Source of the DNA: Gammaproteobacteria bacterium
Lineage (GTDB): Bacteria; Pseudomonadota; Gammaproteobacteria; WOZS01
Assembly: GCA_011620135.1 (NCBI GenBank)
Contig: WOZS01000053.1
Location: 1-53,727 of the forward strand
Direction: 5' to 3'
DNA length: 53,727 bases
In this document: positions 25,378 to 33,972 of the stretch, in pieces
How positions within the stretch are numbered: position 1 is the first letter of the stretch
Layout: each line of letters opens with the position of its first letter
Program-made: the position numbers and the translations under genes
The notes under the pieces: generated by a model
What the model was told of the DNA's origin: nothing
Database searches by the model: none
The model's input: only the letters and a program-made list of their open reading frames with translations

Positions 25378-26390
25378 AGCGACAGCGGCCCTTCTTATGG
25401 CTTATCCTGGTGTTCTTCTCCATGCCAGCGGCCCTGGCGGGACGCTATGTGGTCGGCGGTCAGTATGCCTTTGGTCCCGAGGGGGATGTGGTCATCGCCG
25501 CGATGCAACGAGAAGGCGGCCATTACTGGCAGCGCTCCCTCCCTTCCGGGCGCATCCTCCATGTCCTGGATTTTGCCCACCATCCAGGGACGCGGCTGGT
25601 CTACATGGAGACCAGGATGGGCATGGAAAACGCCACCCAGGCCTCCGTGCTGATGGCCACATTGCCCGAGATGCTGCGCCCCGATGTGGTGCTGCACTCA
25701 GGCATCTGCGGCAATGCAGGGCCCGGACAGGTGGGCGATATCTATCTGCCGCAGTATTTGGTGCTGGCCAACCTGGGACAGAAATCCCCCCAGCAGTTCC
25801 AGTCTTGGGCCAATGAATCGTACGATCCCAAGAACAACAGGAAGGACCAGGTCACCTATTTTCCGGTAGATACAAGGCTGCTCGACCTTGCCGATGAGGC
25901 GTTTGCGACCTACAGCCGCACCCAGGCTTTTTTGGATCTACAGACCCTGGTGCGTCCCGAGGGACCACCCATTGCGCTGCGCAAGGGTTTCGTGGGAGCA
26001 AGCTCCAACTGGTTCGTGGCCGACTCTTCCGTGCTGGCGCTGTGGCATCAGTTGTATGACATCCGTCCTGCCCAGGGCACGGCCGTCTATCCCGGCGAGC
26101 AGTTTTATAACCGGGCCCAGGTCTCCTTGCCGCTGGCTACCATCGACATGGAGTCAGCCGCAGCGGCCAAGGTCTTTTTTGAGTTTGGCATCCCCTTTGC
26201 CGTGGCGCGCTACCCCTCTGATTCCGCCAGCGAAACCGCCAATGCCGAGTTTGAACGCTACTCCCAGCATGCCGCTAACCTGGGCGGTGGGTTCGTATGG
26301 CAGTGGATCGCCCAGGTGGCCCAGGCCCAGCCCGTGGCCCGGGACATGCAGGCTTTTCCTGAACAAAAACGCCTCGGGCGAGGTCCATGA
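25374..26390 (+). CDS. Exported nucleoside phosphorylase/nucleosidase-like protein
   Basis: This 338-residue protein has a clear signal peptide (about 1-22, ending PAALAG), so it is periplasmic or secreted. The mature part resembles the MTA/SAH nucleosidase-purine nucleoside phosphorylase fold: SGICGNAGPGQVGDIYLP parallels the GxAG...GD motif, and LATIDMESAAAAKVFFEFGIPFAVARYPSDSA parallels the VDMEGAA...GIPF...SD region carrying the ribose-binding Met-Glu and catalytic Asp. It is longer than cytoplasmic MTAN (about 230). AAGGAG lies about ten bases before the ATG, which overlaps the rlmB stop; its own stop overlaps prmA. The substrate is unknown; salvage of external nucleosides is a guess. 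Confidence 0.7.
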   Translation: MKRQRPFLWLILVFFSMPAALAGRYVVGGQYAFGPEGDVVIAAMQREGGHYWQRSLPSGRILHVLDFAHHPGTRLVYMETRMGMENATQASVLMATLPEMLRPDVVLHSGICGNAGPGQVGDIYLPQYLVLANLGQKSPQQFQSWANESYDPKNNRKDQVTYFPVDTRLLDLADEAFATYSRTQAFLDLQTLVRPEGPPIALRKGFVGASSNWFVADSSVLALWHQLYDIRPAQGTAVYPGEQFYNRAQVSLPLATIDMESAAAAKVFFEFGIPFAVARYPSDSASETANAEFERYSQHAANLGGGFVWQWIAQVAQAQPVARDMQAFPEQKRLGRGP

Positions 26391-27337
26391 ACGAAGAGGC
26401 TGCGCCGGGGTGGTGGTTGCTGCAGGTAGATGCCGGTGCGGCCATGGCCGATCTGGTGGAAGAACAACTCATGGAGGCAGGCAGCGCCAGCGTGGTGGTG
26501 GAGGGCGCGCCTGGAGAAATGGACATCCTGGAGCCGCCCCCCGGGAGTATGGCCTATTGGTCCCGGGTTGCCATCAAAGGATATTTCAGCGACCAGCATG
26601 ACCCAGCACTGGTGCTGGCCCAGTTGCACGCCGTCTTGCCCAATGGGGCTGCCATCACTGCCCAGGCGACGGTGGACGACGGCTGGTTGCAGCAGGCGGC
26701 GCAACACGCAACCCCCTTGTGCATCGCTGAGCGGTTCTGGCTGTGCCCGGATGGCTTCGAGCCTCCTGAATCCGGGCCATGGCTGCGCCTGACTCCCGGC
26801 CTTGCCTTTGGTACCGGGGAGCACCCCACGACCAACATGTGCCTGCACTGGTTGGTGGAGCATCCCCCCGTGGGGCAGCAGGTGGTGGATTATGGCTGCG
26901 GCTCGGGCATCTTGGGGCTTGCCGCCCTGCGGCTGGGTGCCGCAGAGGTACTGGCGGTGGATCATGATCCGCAGGCGTTGTGGGCGAGCCGGCGCAATGC
27001 CATGACCAACCAGCTGGATCAGGCCATGGCGGTTCATGCGCCCCAGGAGCTTGCCGAGCCCTGGACCGGGCCGCACTGCGATCTCCTGTTGGCCAACATC
27101 CTCCTGGAGCCATTGTTGGCACATGCCAGCCGTTTTGCAGCCATGACGCGCCCTGGCGGATTCGCGGTGCTGAGCGGCATTCTGGCAGCGCAATGTGACG
27201 AACTTCTGGGGGGTTTTGCGCCCTGGTTCCAGGAGCACCAGGTTCTCTGTCAGGAGGGCTGGGTTGCTGTGGTCATGCGGCGCCGTCTTGCGGTGGGGCA
27301 TTCTCCAGCAGAAGATCGGCCAGGGTCGATGTATTGA
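26387..27337 (+). CDS. prmA: Ribosomal protein L11 methyltransferase
   Basis: This 316-residue PrmA trimethylates ribosomal protein L11. The N-terminal substrate-binding domain (about 1-100) is followed by a linker, then a SAM-dependent methyltransferase domain with LTPGLAFGTGEHPTT, motif I VVDYGCGSGILGLAALRLGA near residue 165, AVDHDPQA, and motif IV LLLANILLEPL near residue 230. It is coupled to the preceding gene by ATGA. Its last 65 bases overlap, tail to tail, the yihY-family gene on the other strand, so the extreme C-terminus (after about residue 295) is poorly conserved and unusual. Confidence 0.93.
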   Translation: MNEEAAPGWWLLQVDAGAAMADLVEEQLMEAGSASVVVEGAPGEMDILEPPPGSMAYWSRVAIKGYFSDQHDPALVLAQLHAVLPNGAAITAQATVDDGWLQQAAQHATPLCIAERFWLCPDGFEPPESGPWLRLTPGLAFGTGEHPTTNMCLHWLVEHPPVGQQVVDYGCGSGILGLAALRLGAAEVLAVDHDPQALWASRRNAMTNQLDQAMAVHAPQELAEPWTGPHCDLLLANILLEPLLAHASRFAAMTRPGGFAVLSGILAAQCDELLGGFAPWFQEHQVLCQEGWVAVVMRRRLAVGHSPAEDRPGSMY

Positions 27338-28520
27338 AGTGCTCCTGGATGAGTTCCTGGGCATGCTGGAGCACCATGGCCACTTGGTCAGGCAGCAAGG
27401 CCGCTTGGGAGCTGCCAGAGGGCATGAGGTAGGGAGCGAGAGTGATGCTGGCTGGGTCCTTCAGCAGCACGAAGCGCTGGGGGGTGGTGGTGCAGCGCCC
27501 CACCAGACCCTGTTTTTCCAGCTCCTGCAAGGTGCGTGCCACGATGTCTGCCTCGGCGGCGCTTTGCTTGATCAGTGCCGTAAGATCAGGCGGCTTGTCC
27601 CCATTGCGGAAAGCCCTGGCGCACAGATACAGGATCACCAGCGCACTGCTGGATGAGCCCGCGGTGCCCTGTATGGCCTCGAGGCGATGGGGGTGTTGCC
27701 AGACGACGCACAGTTCCACGCCGAACAGGAAGGCAAGCCAGCTCATCTGCACCCAGAGCAGCGCCAGGACCAGCCCTGCGAACCCGGAATAGACCACATC
27801 GTAGCGCCCTGACGAGGCGATCATACGCGCAAAGAACAGCCCCAGTCCATGCCACAGCACCGTGGTCAACAGAGCGCTACCCCAGGCTATCGGGTAGCGT
27901 ACAGGGATATTGGGGAACCCCTGGTAGGCCAGGGCGAGAAAGATCCAGACCACAGCCAGGGGCGTCAGACCGGACAGCATTTCCACGAAGCCCAGGGCCT
28001 GCTGCGGCAGCAGTTGCCGCACCAGGGCATTGGTGAGCAGTGAGCCGGGCACAGCCAGGATCATCAGGAAGCCCAGGGGTGCCAGCACCAGCAAGGTCAG
28101 GTAATTGAGCCAGCGCCTGGTTGGTGGTCGCTTGGGAGCCTGCCAGACCTCCTGTATGATGTCGTCCATGCGCTCCAGCAGGGAGATTGCCGTGGCCAGG
28201 AACATGGCAAATCCAATGCCACCCAGCACGCCCACCTGGATGCGGGTTACCACATGATTGAGCCCGTCCAGGATAAGATGGGCGCGGTCCCCCAGTGGGA
28301 CAAGCATCTCGGCCAGGATGGGTTCGAGGCGCCCAGGGACCCCAAAGGCCTGCAGCACGGCCAACACGAAGGCCAGCAACGGTGCCAAGGCAAGCAGCGT
28401 GCTGTAGGTGAGAGCCGAGGCATAGAGGCGCAGGGCGCTGCGCAGGAATACCGCATCCAGCATGTGCAGCGTGATGCGCACCGCCTTGGTGGTTTTGAAC
28501 CCGCCCCATAGCCCGTTCAT
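27273..28520 (-). CDS. YihY/BrkB family inner-membrane protein
   Basis: This 415-residue UPF0761-type integral membrane protein has about six helices in the first 280 residues, with the family pattern LYASALTYSTLLALAPLLAF, GGIGFAMFLATAISLLERM and YSGFAGLVLALLWVQMSWL. A cytoplasmic C-terminal domain (about 300-410) contains a winged-helix-like stretch, EADIVARTLQELEKQGLVGR. Older annotations as ribonuclease BN are not supported for this family; transport or envelope roles are undetermined. It is last in a minus-strand run after argE, argA and rsmE and overlaps prmA convergently by 65 bases. Confidence 0.85.
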   Translation of the reverse strand: MNGLWGGFKTTKAVRITLHMLDAVFLRSALRLYASALTYSTLLALAPLLAFVLAVLQAFGVPGRLEPILAEMLVPLGDRAHLILDGLNHVVTRIQVGVLGGIGFAMFLATAISLLERMDDIIQEVWQAPKRPPTRRWLNYLTLLVLAPLGFLMILAVPGSLLTNALVRQLLPQQALGFVEMLSGLTPLAVVWIFLALAYQGFPNIPVRYPIAWGSALLTTVLWHGLGLFFARMIASSGRYDVVYSGFAGLVLALLWVQMSWLAFLFGVELCVVWQHPHRLEAIQGTAGSSSSALVILYLCARAFRNGDKPPDLTALIKQSAAEADIVARTLQELEKQGLVGRCTTTPQRFVLLKDPASITLAPYLMPSGSSQAALLPDQVAMVLQHAQELIQEHFNTSTLADLLLENAPPQDGAA

Positions 28521-28547
28521 GAGGCTAAACCAACAGAATATTCGTCA

Positions 28548-28784
28548 TCATGCGGTTTTTGGCCAGCACCGGCAGCGCTGGCCGGTATGGCGGGGTTCGC
28601 GGATGGTCGAGTGCCGCTCGATGTCAGTCCCATTGGCCGCCATCTCTCGTTTGCTGCCAGCAACCATACGGTATTGCTCCACGGTCCGCGCCAAGGATCG
28701 CCTGAAACCATATGCCGCGCCGGTAAACCACAGGATAACCGCATAACTCAAGATCTGGACGGTGCGGCACCGAGGTCGCCCCAC
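28548..28784 (-). CDS. Possible small membrane-associated protein
   Basis: A 78-codon frame fills most of the gap between rsmE and the yihY-type gene and starts 37 bases inside the end of rsmE. It predicts one hydrophobic segment (ILSYAVILWFTGAAYGF, about residues 11-27) followed by a basic, polar tail with four arginine-rich blocks and a Cys-Arg-Cys near the end. I do not recognise a family. Reasons to keep it are its position, the plausible membrane segment and the absence of any other explanation for the gap. Reasons for doubt are the short length and the lack of a clear ribosome site. Confidence 0.4.
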   Translation of the reverse strand: MGRPRCRTVQILSYAVILWFTGAAYGFRRSLARTVEQYRMVAGSKREMAANGTDIERHSTIREPRHTGQRCRCWPKTA

Positions 28785-29527
28785 AATACCTGGCAGGCAG
28801 CCACCACGGCGATGGCGGCGGTCTCGCTGCGCAGCATGCGTGGTCCAAGACCCACGGCCAGGAAGTCATGCTGGCGGGCCAGTTGTTCTTCCTCGGCAGA
28901 AAACCCGCCCTCTGGCCCCACCAGCAGGACAAGGCCGCCTGGTGGCACGGCAAGGTCACCCAGGACATGTTCCCCGCCTGGGGCACAAAGCAGGCGACCT
29001 GTGGCAGGATGCGGCGGCAGCTCGGCGAGACACGCGGCGAGTTCCCTGGGCTGGGAGATGCGGGGCAGGAGGTTGCGCCCACTCTGCTCGCAGGCTGCAA
29101 TGGCCACCTTGCGCAGATGGTCGAGCCGCGAGGTGGCGTGCCTGGAGTTGGCGCGCGCCGTAATGTGGGTGCTCATCACCGGCACGATGGTCCCGACACC
29201 AAGCTCCGTGGTTTTTTGCACAACCCAGTCCATGCGCTCTGCGGTGCACAGTCCCTGAAACAGCGTGATGGCAAGATTGCTTGTGTGATCTGTATTCAAG
29301 TGATTCAGGACCCGCACCGTGCCCCGCCGATCCTCCAGTCGAGCCAGGAACTCGCCTCCACAACCATCGAATAAGGTGAGTGGTGCCCCGGGCTCGAGCC
29401 GCAATACCTTGATGAGCCTGGCGCTTGTCTCGCGGTCCAGCATGATCCTGCTGTCCTGGGCGAGGGGAGTCTCCACGAACAGGCGTGGCCCCGCGCTGCG
29501 GCGCCGGCCGGATGCTGGTTTGATCAT
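28748..29527 (-). CDS. rsmE: 16S rRNA m3U1498 methyltransferase RsmE
   Basis: This 259-residue SPOUT methyltransferase has an N-terminal PUA-like domain (RLFVETPLAQDSRIMLDRET, H-I-x-K-V-L-R-L equivalents at RLIKVLRLEPG). The knotted C-terminal domain contains KTTELGVGTIVPVMSTH, CEQSGRNLLPRI, the SAM-site LLVGPEGGFSAEEE near residue 205 and LGPRMLRSETAAIAV. The start overlaps the argA stop (ATGA). It is in a minus-strand run with argE and argA; the functional link to arginine synthesis is not obvious, so co-transcription is probably one of convenience. Confidence 0.93.
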   Translation of the reverse strand: MIKPASGRRRSAGPRLFVETPLAQDSRIMLDRETSARLIKVLRLEPGAPLTLFDGCGGEFLARLEDRRGTVRVLNHLNTDHTSNLAITLFQGLCTAERMDWVVQKTTELGVGTIVPVMSTHITARANSRHATSRLDHLRKVAIAACEQSGRNLLPRISQPRELAACLAELPPHPATGRLLCAPGGEHVLGDLAVPPGGLVLLVGPEGGFSAEEEQLARQHDFLAVGLGPRMLRSETAAIAVVAACQVLWGDLGAAPSRS

Positions 29528-30945
29528 GCCAGGTTTTTCAGAAGAACCCTGGAGTTGCGCTGCAGGTTGTAGGTTTGGCGACGGGCCGGCGGCAGGTCTT
29601 CCGGTTCGGTAAGTCGGAAGCCATGCTCCTGAAACCAGTGGATGGCCCTGGTGGTCAGTGCATAGAGTCTGGTGATGCCGCGCTTGGCGGCACGTTCCTC
29701 GATGGCCAGCAGCAATGCCGTGCCCCGTTTGTCGTTGCGGTATTCCGGATGAACAGCCATGCAGGCCAGCTCTGCGGCCTTGCCACCATGTTCCACGGGG
29801 ATCTCATTGAGGGCGGCACAGCCGATGATGGTGCCGTCACGCTCCATGACCACGAAATCATGAATCTGCCGTTCCAGTTGCTGCTGGGTGCGCGGCACCA
29901 GCAAACCTTCCGCTTCCAGGGGATGGATCAACGCCATGATGCCGGCCATGTCATCCATGGTGGCGTCGTGCAGGCTGTCGTAGTGTTCCAGGGTGATCAT
30001 GGTGCCGCAGCCATCCCGGGTGAATAGCTCCTCCAGCAAGGCCCCATCGTGGCGGATGTCCAGCAGATGGACGCGGCGCACCCCGGAGCGACAGGCGCGC
30101 AGTGCCAGGGCGAAACGTTCCTTGTGGGGTGAGGGCAGTGACTGGCTGAGTTGTTCGGCGTAGGATGGGCCGATCTGGCGCAACAGTTTGTCCTGTTGAT
30201 CATGAGGCAAGGCATGCGCTGTGAAGAAGATCAGTTTGTCGGAGCGAATCTGGCTGGCCACCTCGGCAGCGAGGCGCTCCCCAGGCAGAAAAAAGGCATC
30301 GCCGCTTGGCGAGTGGGCCAGGGGGGAGAGCATGACGATGTGGCTGCGTCCCAGCAGGCCATCGATGGCGCTGGCATCCAGCCGGCGCAGTTCGCCCGTA
30401 AAGAGATGGTCGACACCATCCAGGATGCCCAGAGGCTTGGCGGTCAGAAAATTGCCAGTAATCAGCCGGCCCCGGGACAAGGGGGGGCTGGTCCCCTGGG
30501 CAAAGGCGCTTTCGATGATCAGCCGCAGGTGGACGATGGCTTCCTTGGCCTGCTCCAAGGCCTGCAGGTCGCATACTGGTTGGCCGCTGGCATAGGGCAG
30601 GATCTTGCCATGCTCCCTCAGCCGTTGCGCCAGATGGAACTCGGCCCCATAGACCAGCACCAACCGCACGCCCAGATCGGCGATGGCGGTGATGTCCTGG
30701 CACAGCCGCACCAGAGACCTTTGCTCATCGAAGATGTCGTCGGGCAGGTACAGCACACAGGTAGCACCCCGGTGTTCGCGTATATAGGGCACAGCCTGGC
30801 GAAACCAGGCGCTGAAGCGCCGTGTCTCGCGATTGGGCTTGGGGGTTTTGGGGGGATGGCCCTGATCCAGGACCGCTGGTTCTTCCGGGGAATCGCTGCG
30901 GCTTGGCTGGGGATGATGGGCTTGACCTGGTTCAGATGGGTTCAT
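29524..30945 (-). CDS. argA: Amino-acid N-acetyltransferase (N-acetylglutamate synthase)
   Basis: This 473-residue enzyme catalyses the first step of arginine synthesis, acetyl-CoA plus glutamate to N-acetylglutamate. The N-terminal amino-acid-kinase-like domain (about 50-320) begins FSAWFRQAVPYIREHRG and includes LVLVYGAEFHLAQRLREHG. The C-terminal GNAT domain (about 330-470) has ELACMAVHPEYRNDKRG and LYALTTRAIHWFQEHGF. It is about 30 residues longer than E. coli ArgA because of a Pro/Ser-rich N-terminal extension. ATG 30945 lacks a good ribosome site but lies within the end of argE (14-base overlap). The frame upstream of it is argE antisense noise. The kinase-like domain is the usual arginine-feedback site. 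Confidence 0.92.
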   Translation of the reverse strand: MNPSEPGQAHHPQPSRSDSPEEPAVLDQGHPPKTPKPNRETRRFSAWFRQAVPYIREHRGATCVLYLPDDIFDEQRSLVRLCQDITAIADLGVRLVLVYGAEFHLAQRLREHGKILPYASGQPVCDLQALEQAKEAIVHLRLIIESAFAQGTSPPLSRGRLITGNFLTAKPLGILDGVDHLFTGELRRLDASAIDGLLGRSHIVMLSPLAHSPSGDAFFLPGERLAAEVASQIRSDKLIFFTAHALPHDQQDKLLRQIGPSYAEQLSQSLPSPHKERFALALRACRSGVRRVHLLDIRHDGALLEELFTRDGCGTMITLEHYDSLHDATMDDMAGIMALIHPLEAEGLLVPRTQQQLERQIHDFVVMERDGTIIGCAALNEIPVEHGGKAAELACMAVHPEYRNDKRGTALLLAIEERAAKRGITRLYALTTRAIHWFQEHGFRLTEPEDLPPARRQTYNLQRNSRVLLKNLA

Positions 30946-32086
30946 AACAGAAACGCCGGATGAGGGTGTTGAGGTGATGGAGCATGGGATCGATGGTGGC
31001 CAGCTCCAGGTATTCATTGGCCTGATGAGCAGTCTCGATGCGGCCCGGTCCAAAGACGATGCTCTGGCAGCCCATGGCATTGAAAAACGGGGCTTCCGTG
31101 GCAAAGGCCACGGTACCAGCCGGCGTACCGGTCAAAGCCTCGATGGCGCGCACGATGGGGGCTGCGGCAGATGTTTCCATGGGCTCTATGGCTGGCGACA
31201 GCGGTTCCATGGTCAGCAGCAGCCCCAGGCGCTCGGCAATGGGGTGCAGCAGCTCTTGCAGGGTGGAGCGAATCTGGGAGGCATCCATGCCCGGGTTGAG
31301 ACGCACATCGAAATGGAGTTCGCAGCGCGGGCAGATGCGGTTGGGGTTGTCCCCGCCATGGATGTACCCCATGTTCATGGTTGGTTCTTGTACGGCAAAG
31401 GCCGGGTTGACAAATCGCTGACCCATCTCTCTGCGGTAGCGGAGCAGGGTCTCAAGCACCTCGGCCATGCCGTCGATGGCATTGCGCCCCAAAGCCGGGT
31501 TGCTTGAATGCCCGGCCACGCCTTCCAGGACGACCCGCTCCTGCATGATGCCCTTGTGCATGCGCACCGGCTTCATGCCGGTGGGCTCGCCCAATACCAC
31601 CGCCATGCCCGGGCAGCCTGTCAGGTGCAGCAGGCGCGCCCCGTCCATGCCGGTTTCCTCGTCGGCTGTGGCCACAATGGTCAAAGGATGTCTGGGGGGG
31701 CGATCGGCCCACGAGGCTGCGGCCGTGACGGCCAGGGCAAGAAACCCTTTCATATCGCAGCTCCCCAGGCCATGGATGCGCTCATCGCGGATGACGGCGA
31801 CAAAAGGGTCGCTGTGCCATAGTTCTGGATTGCAGGGCACGGTATCGGTATGACCCGCCAGGACGAGGCCGCCAGGACCAGCGCCCAGGGTGGCCACCAT
31901 ATTGGCCTTGTCAGGCAGATGGGGAAGATGCTGGATCGCTACCGCAAAACCCAGTTCCTCGAGCCATTGCGCCAGCAGGGAGACCACGCCCACATTGCCC
32001 TGATCCAGCCCTGGATGACTGCTGGAGACCGAGGGCTGAGCCACCAGTTGCTGGATCATCTGGATGGTGGATGGTATGTTTGTCAT
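30932..32086 (-). CDS. argE: Acetylornithine deacetylase
   Basis: This 384-residue M20-family zinc amidohydrolase removes the acetyl group from N2-acetylornithine. Metal and catalytic motifs are LAGHTDTVP (near residue 80), GSCDMKGFLA, ATADEETGMDGA with the general-base glutamate, and a late GPGRIETAHQANEYL. A dimerisation domain carries HKGIMQERVVLEGVAGHSSNP. The start at 32086 matches the usual ArgE N-terminus; the longer ATG at 32125 is possible but would run into the ampD leader. It heads the minus-strand argE-argA-rsmE run and is divergent from ampD. Confidence 0.92.
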   Translation of the reverse strand: MTNIPSTIQMIQQLVAQPSVSSSHPGLDQGNVGVVSLLAQWLEELGFAVAIQHLPHLPDKANMVATLGAGPGGLVLAGHTDTVPCNPELWHSDPFVAVIRDERIHGLGSCDMKGFLALAVTAAASWADRPPRHPLTIVATADEETGMDGARLLHLTGCPGMAVVLGEPTGMKPVRMHKGIMQERVVLEGVAGHSSNPALGRNAIDGMAEVLETLLRYRREMGQRFVNPAFAVQEPTMNMGYIHGGDNPNRICPRCELHFDVRLNPGMDASQIRSTLQELLHPIAERLGLLLTMEPLSPAIEPMETSAAAPIVRAIEALTGTPAGTVAFATEAPFFNAMGCQSIVFGPGRIETAHQANEYLELATIDPMLHHLNTLIRRFCYEPI

Positions 32087-32142
32087 GGTGTTTGCATAAC
32101 CCAGCATAAGATGCAGAAGGTGCATTGTAGCATCAAGCCATC

Positions 32143-32715
32143 ATGATGAACGACTTGAACGACTGGTTCCCCCAGGCGTTGCGGCGCCACTCTCCTCATT
32201 GTGACGCGCGGCCATCCGGGGTCGAGATCAGCTTGCTTGTCATTCACGGCATCAGCCTGCCCAGGGGGGTCTTCGGGCTGGATCACGTGGAGCAGCTCTT
32301 TTTGGGGTGTCTGGATGTGGCAGCGCATGCCTCCTTTGCTGATCTGCGCGGTGTGCGGGTGAGTGCCCATTTGCTGATCCGTCGCAACGGTGCCGTCATC
32401 CAGTTCTGCCCCTTTTCCGCCCGGGCCTGGCATGCCGGGGTATCGTCGTTTGCCGGCAGAACGGGGTGCAATGATTTTTCCATTGGCATCGAGCTGGAAG
32501 GCAGTGACGAGATTCCCTATGCAGATATCCAATATGTGACCCTGGGCCGGATCTGTGGCTGGCTCATGGCGAGCTTTCCTGCCATCCGTCACATCACTGG
32601 TCATGCCGATGTGGCTCCGGGCCGCAAGACCGATCCAGGGCCTGCCTTCGATTGGCAACGGCTGCGCCAGGAGCTGGGACAGGAAAAGGGTGTGATGATC
32701 TGCGCCGGTTCTTGA
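32143..32715 (+). CDS. ampD: 1,6-anhydro-N-acetylmuramyl-L-alanine amidase AmpD
   Basis: This 190-residue cytoplasmic zinc amidase recycles anhydro-muropeptides released by lytic transglycosylases such as MltB in this window. The three expected zinc ligands are in VIHGISLP (first His), ITGHADVAPGRKTDPG (second His and the Asp). The substrate-binding FSIGIELEG and ARAWHAGVSSFAGR are conserved. The length matches E. coli AmpD (183). The promoter of the following tRNA pair begins inside its stop region. In beta-lactamase-inducing bacteria AmpD loss raises AmpC expression; no ampR or ampC is seen here. Confidence 0.93.
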   Translation: MMNDLNDWFPQALRRHSPHCDARPSGVEISLLVIHGISLPRGVFGLDHVEQLFLGCLDVAAHASFADLRGVRVSAHLLIRRNGAVIQFCPFSARAWHAGVSSFAGRTGCNDFSIGIELEGSDEIPYADIQYVTLGRICGWLMASFPAIRHITGHADVAPGRKTDPGPAFDWQRLRQELGQEKGVMICAGS

Positions 32716-32741
32716 CGTTTCGCTGCTTGATTTGCTATATT
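32712..32741 (+). promoter_or_regulatory. Sigma70-type promoter of the tRNA-Ala/tRNA-Glu pair
   Basis: TTGACG (32712-32717) and TATATT (32736-32741) are separated by 18 bases and lie 15 bases before the tRNA-Ala gene, a near-consensus arrangement. The -35 overlaps the ampD stop codon. Confidence 0.75.
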
Positions 32742-32756
32742 TTCGGTTTCCTTAGA

Positions 32757-32832
<76 letters not shown>

Positions 32833-32918
32833 TAACAAGACAACCCAACCCCCAGGGGTGGCTTTCCGTGTTGATGGAAACAGGCGTTGCGCAGGCAGGG
32901 TCTGGTGAAGTGATACTC

Positions 32919-32994
32919 GTCCCCATCGTCTAGAGGCCTAGGACATCACCCTTTCAAGGTGGCGACACGGGTTCGAATCCCGTTGGGGACGCCA
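32919..32994 (+). tRNA. tRNA-Glu (TTC anticodon)
   Basis: The 76 bases fold as tRNA-Glu: acceptor GTCCCCA/TGGGGAC with discriminator G, anticodon stem CACC/GGTG around CTTTCAA (anticodon TTC), T arm ACGGG/CCCGT, and encoded CCA. It lies 86 bases after tRNA-Ala and is probably co-transcribed with it. A short GGCATG-TAGCG-CATGCC hairpin follows at 33011-33027 without a T-run. Confidence 0.97.
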
Positions 32995-33153
32995 GCTATA
33001 TAGAACGCAAGGCATGTAGCGCATGCCAAATGCAACAGTCATCCAGCCTGACGATCGGCATCAGGCCGTTTCCTTTATCCAGACTGAGAACACAAGCTCC
33101 CGCGCTTTTTGTTGGACTTAGGCGCCGGTCGGGGGCATTCCAGGGAGGCAGGC

Positions 33154-33939
33154 ATGGATTTGAATCTCCGCGGTCGCGTGGCTCTGGTAACGGGAGCCAG
33201 TCGTGGCTTGGGTCGCGCCATTGCCGAGCGCCTGGTGGACGAGGGCGTGGCGGTGGCTTTGTGTGCCCGGGGCAGGGATGCCCTGGAAGCCACGGCGGCT
33301 GCGCTGCGCCAGCGTGGTGGCCGGGTGTTGTCGTGTTGCGCCGATGTGACTGATGCCCAGCAAATGAAGGCCTTTGTGCACCAGGCCGCAACGGACATGG
33401 GTACACCAAGCCTGATCGTGGCCAACGCAGGAGGCACCTGGGGCGGCCGTTTCCTGGAGGCCAGCGATGCTGACTGGCAGCAGACGCTCGATGTCAATCT
33501 CTTGCATACGGCCCGCCTGATACGGGAGTCATTGCCTTTCATGCAAGACCATGGCGGTGGCAGCATCGTGGCTGTCTCTTCCATTTCCGGCCTGCGCCCG
33601 GGCTCCAGGGTACAGTATGCCGCCGCCAAGGCGGGCACCAACGCCCTGGTGCAGGGTTTGGCCTGGGAGCTTGCTCCCTACGGGGTGCGCATCAATGCCG
33701 TACTGCCTGGTTCGATGTATTTCCAGGGCGGTAACTGGGCCGATCTGGAGAAGAAAAAACCGGAACTGTACCAAGGTTTCGTCCATGACGAGTTTCCCTT
33801 CGGGCGCCTGGGGCGACCCGAGGAACTCTCTGCCGTGGTGGCGTTTTTGCTTTCCGATCAGGCAAGTTGGGTGCATGGTGCCTTGATTCCTGTGGATGGC
33901 GGCCAGGGCTGGCCCAGTGTCTCGCTGCGCGGTCGCTGA
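33154..33939 (+). CDS. SDR family oxidoreductase (FabG-like)
   Basis: This 261-residue short-chain dehydrogenase has the NAD(P) motif TGASRGLGRAIAERL near residue 12, NAGGTWGG near 85, catalytic Ser in VSSISGLRPG and Tyr-x3-Lys in YAAAKAG, and a C-terminal GALIPVDGGQGW. A 3-oxoacyl-ACP or 3-hydroxyacyl-CoA type activity is possible, but the substrate cannot be told. GGGAGG precedes ATG 33154 by about eight bases; the longer frame from a TTG at 33109 is not supported. It stands alone after the tRNA genes and is convergent with nadE, with a small CTGGCC-GCCA-GGCCAG hairpin at 33949-33964 between them. Confidence 0.87.
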   Translation: MDLNLRGRVALVTGASRGLGRAIAERLVDEGVAVALCARGRDALEATAAALRQRGGRVLSCCADVTDAQQMKAFVHQAATDMGTPSLIVANAGGTWGGRFLEASDADWQQTLDVNLLHTARLIRESLPFMQDHGGGSIVAVSSISGLRPGSRVQYAAAKAGTNALVQGLAWELAPYGVRINAVLPGSMYFQGGNWADLEKKKPELYQGFVHDEFPFGRLGRPEELSAVVAFLLSDQASWVHGALIPVDGGQGWPSVSLRGR

Positions 33940-33972
33940 AACGTAAGGCTGGCCGCCAGGCCAGGATGAGGC

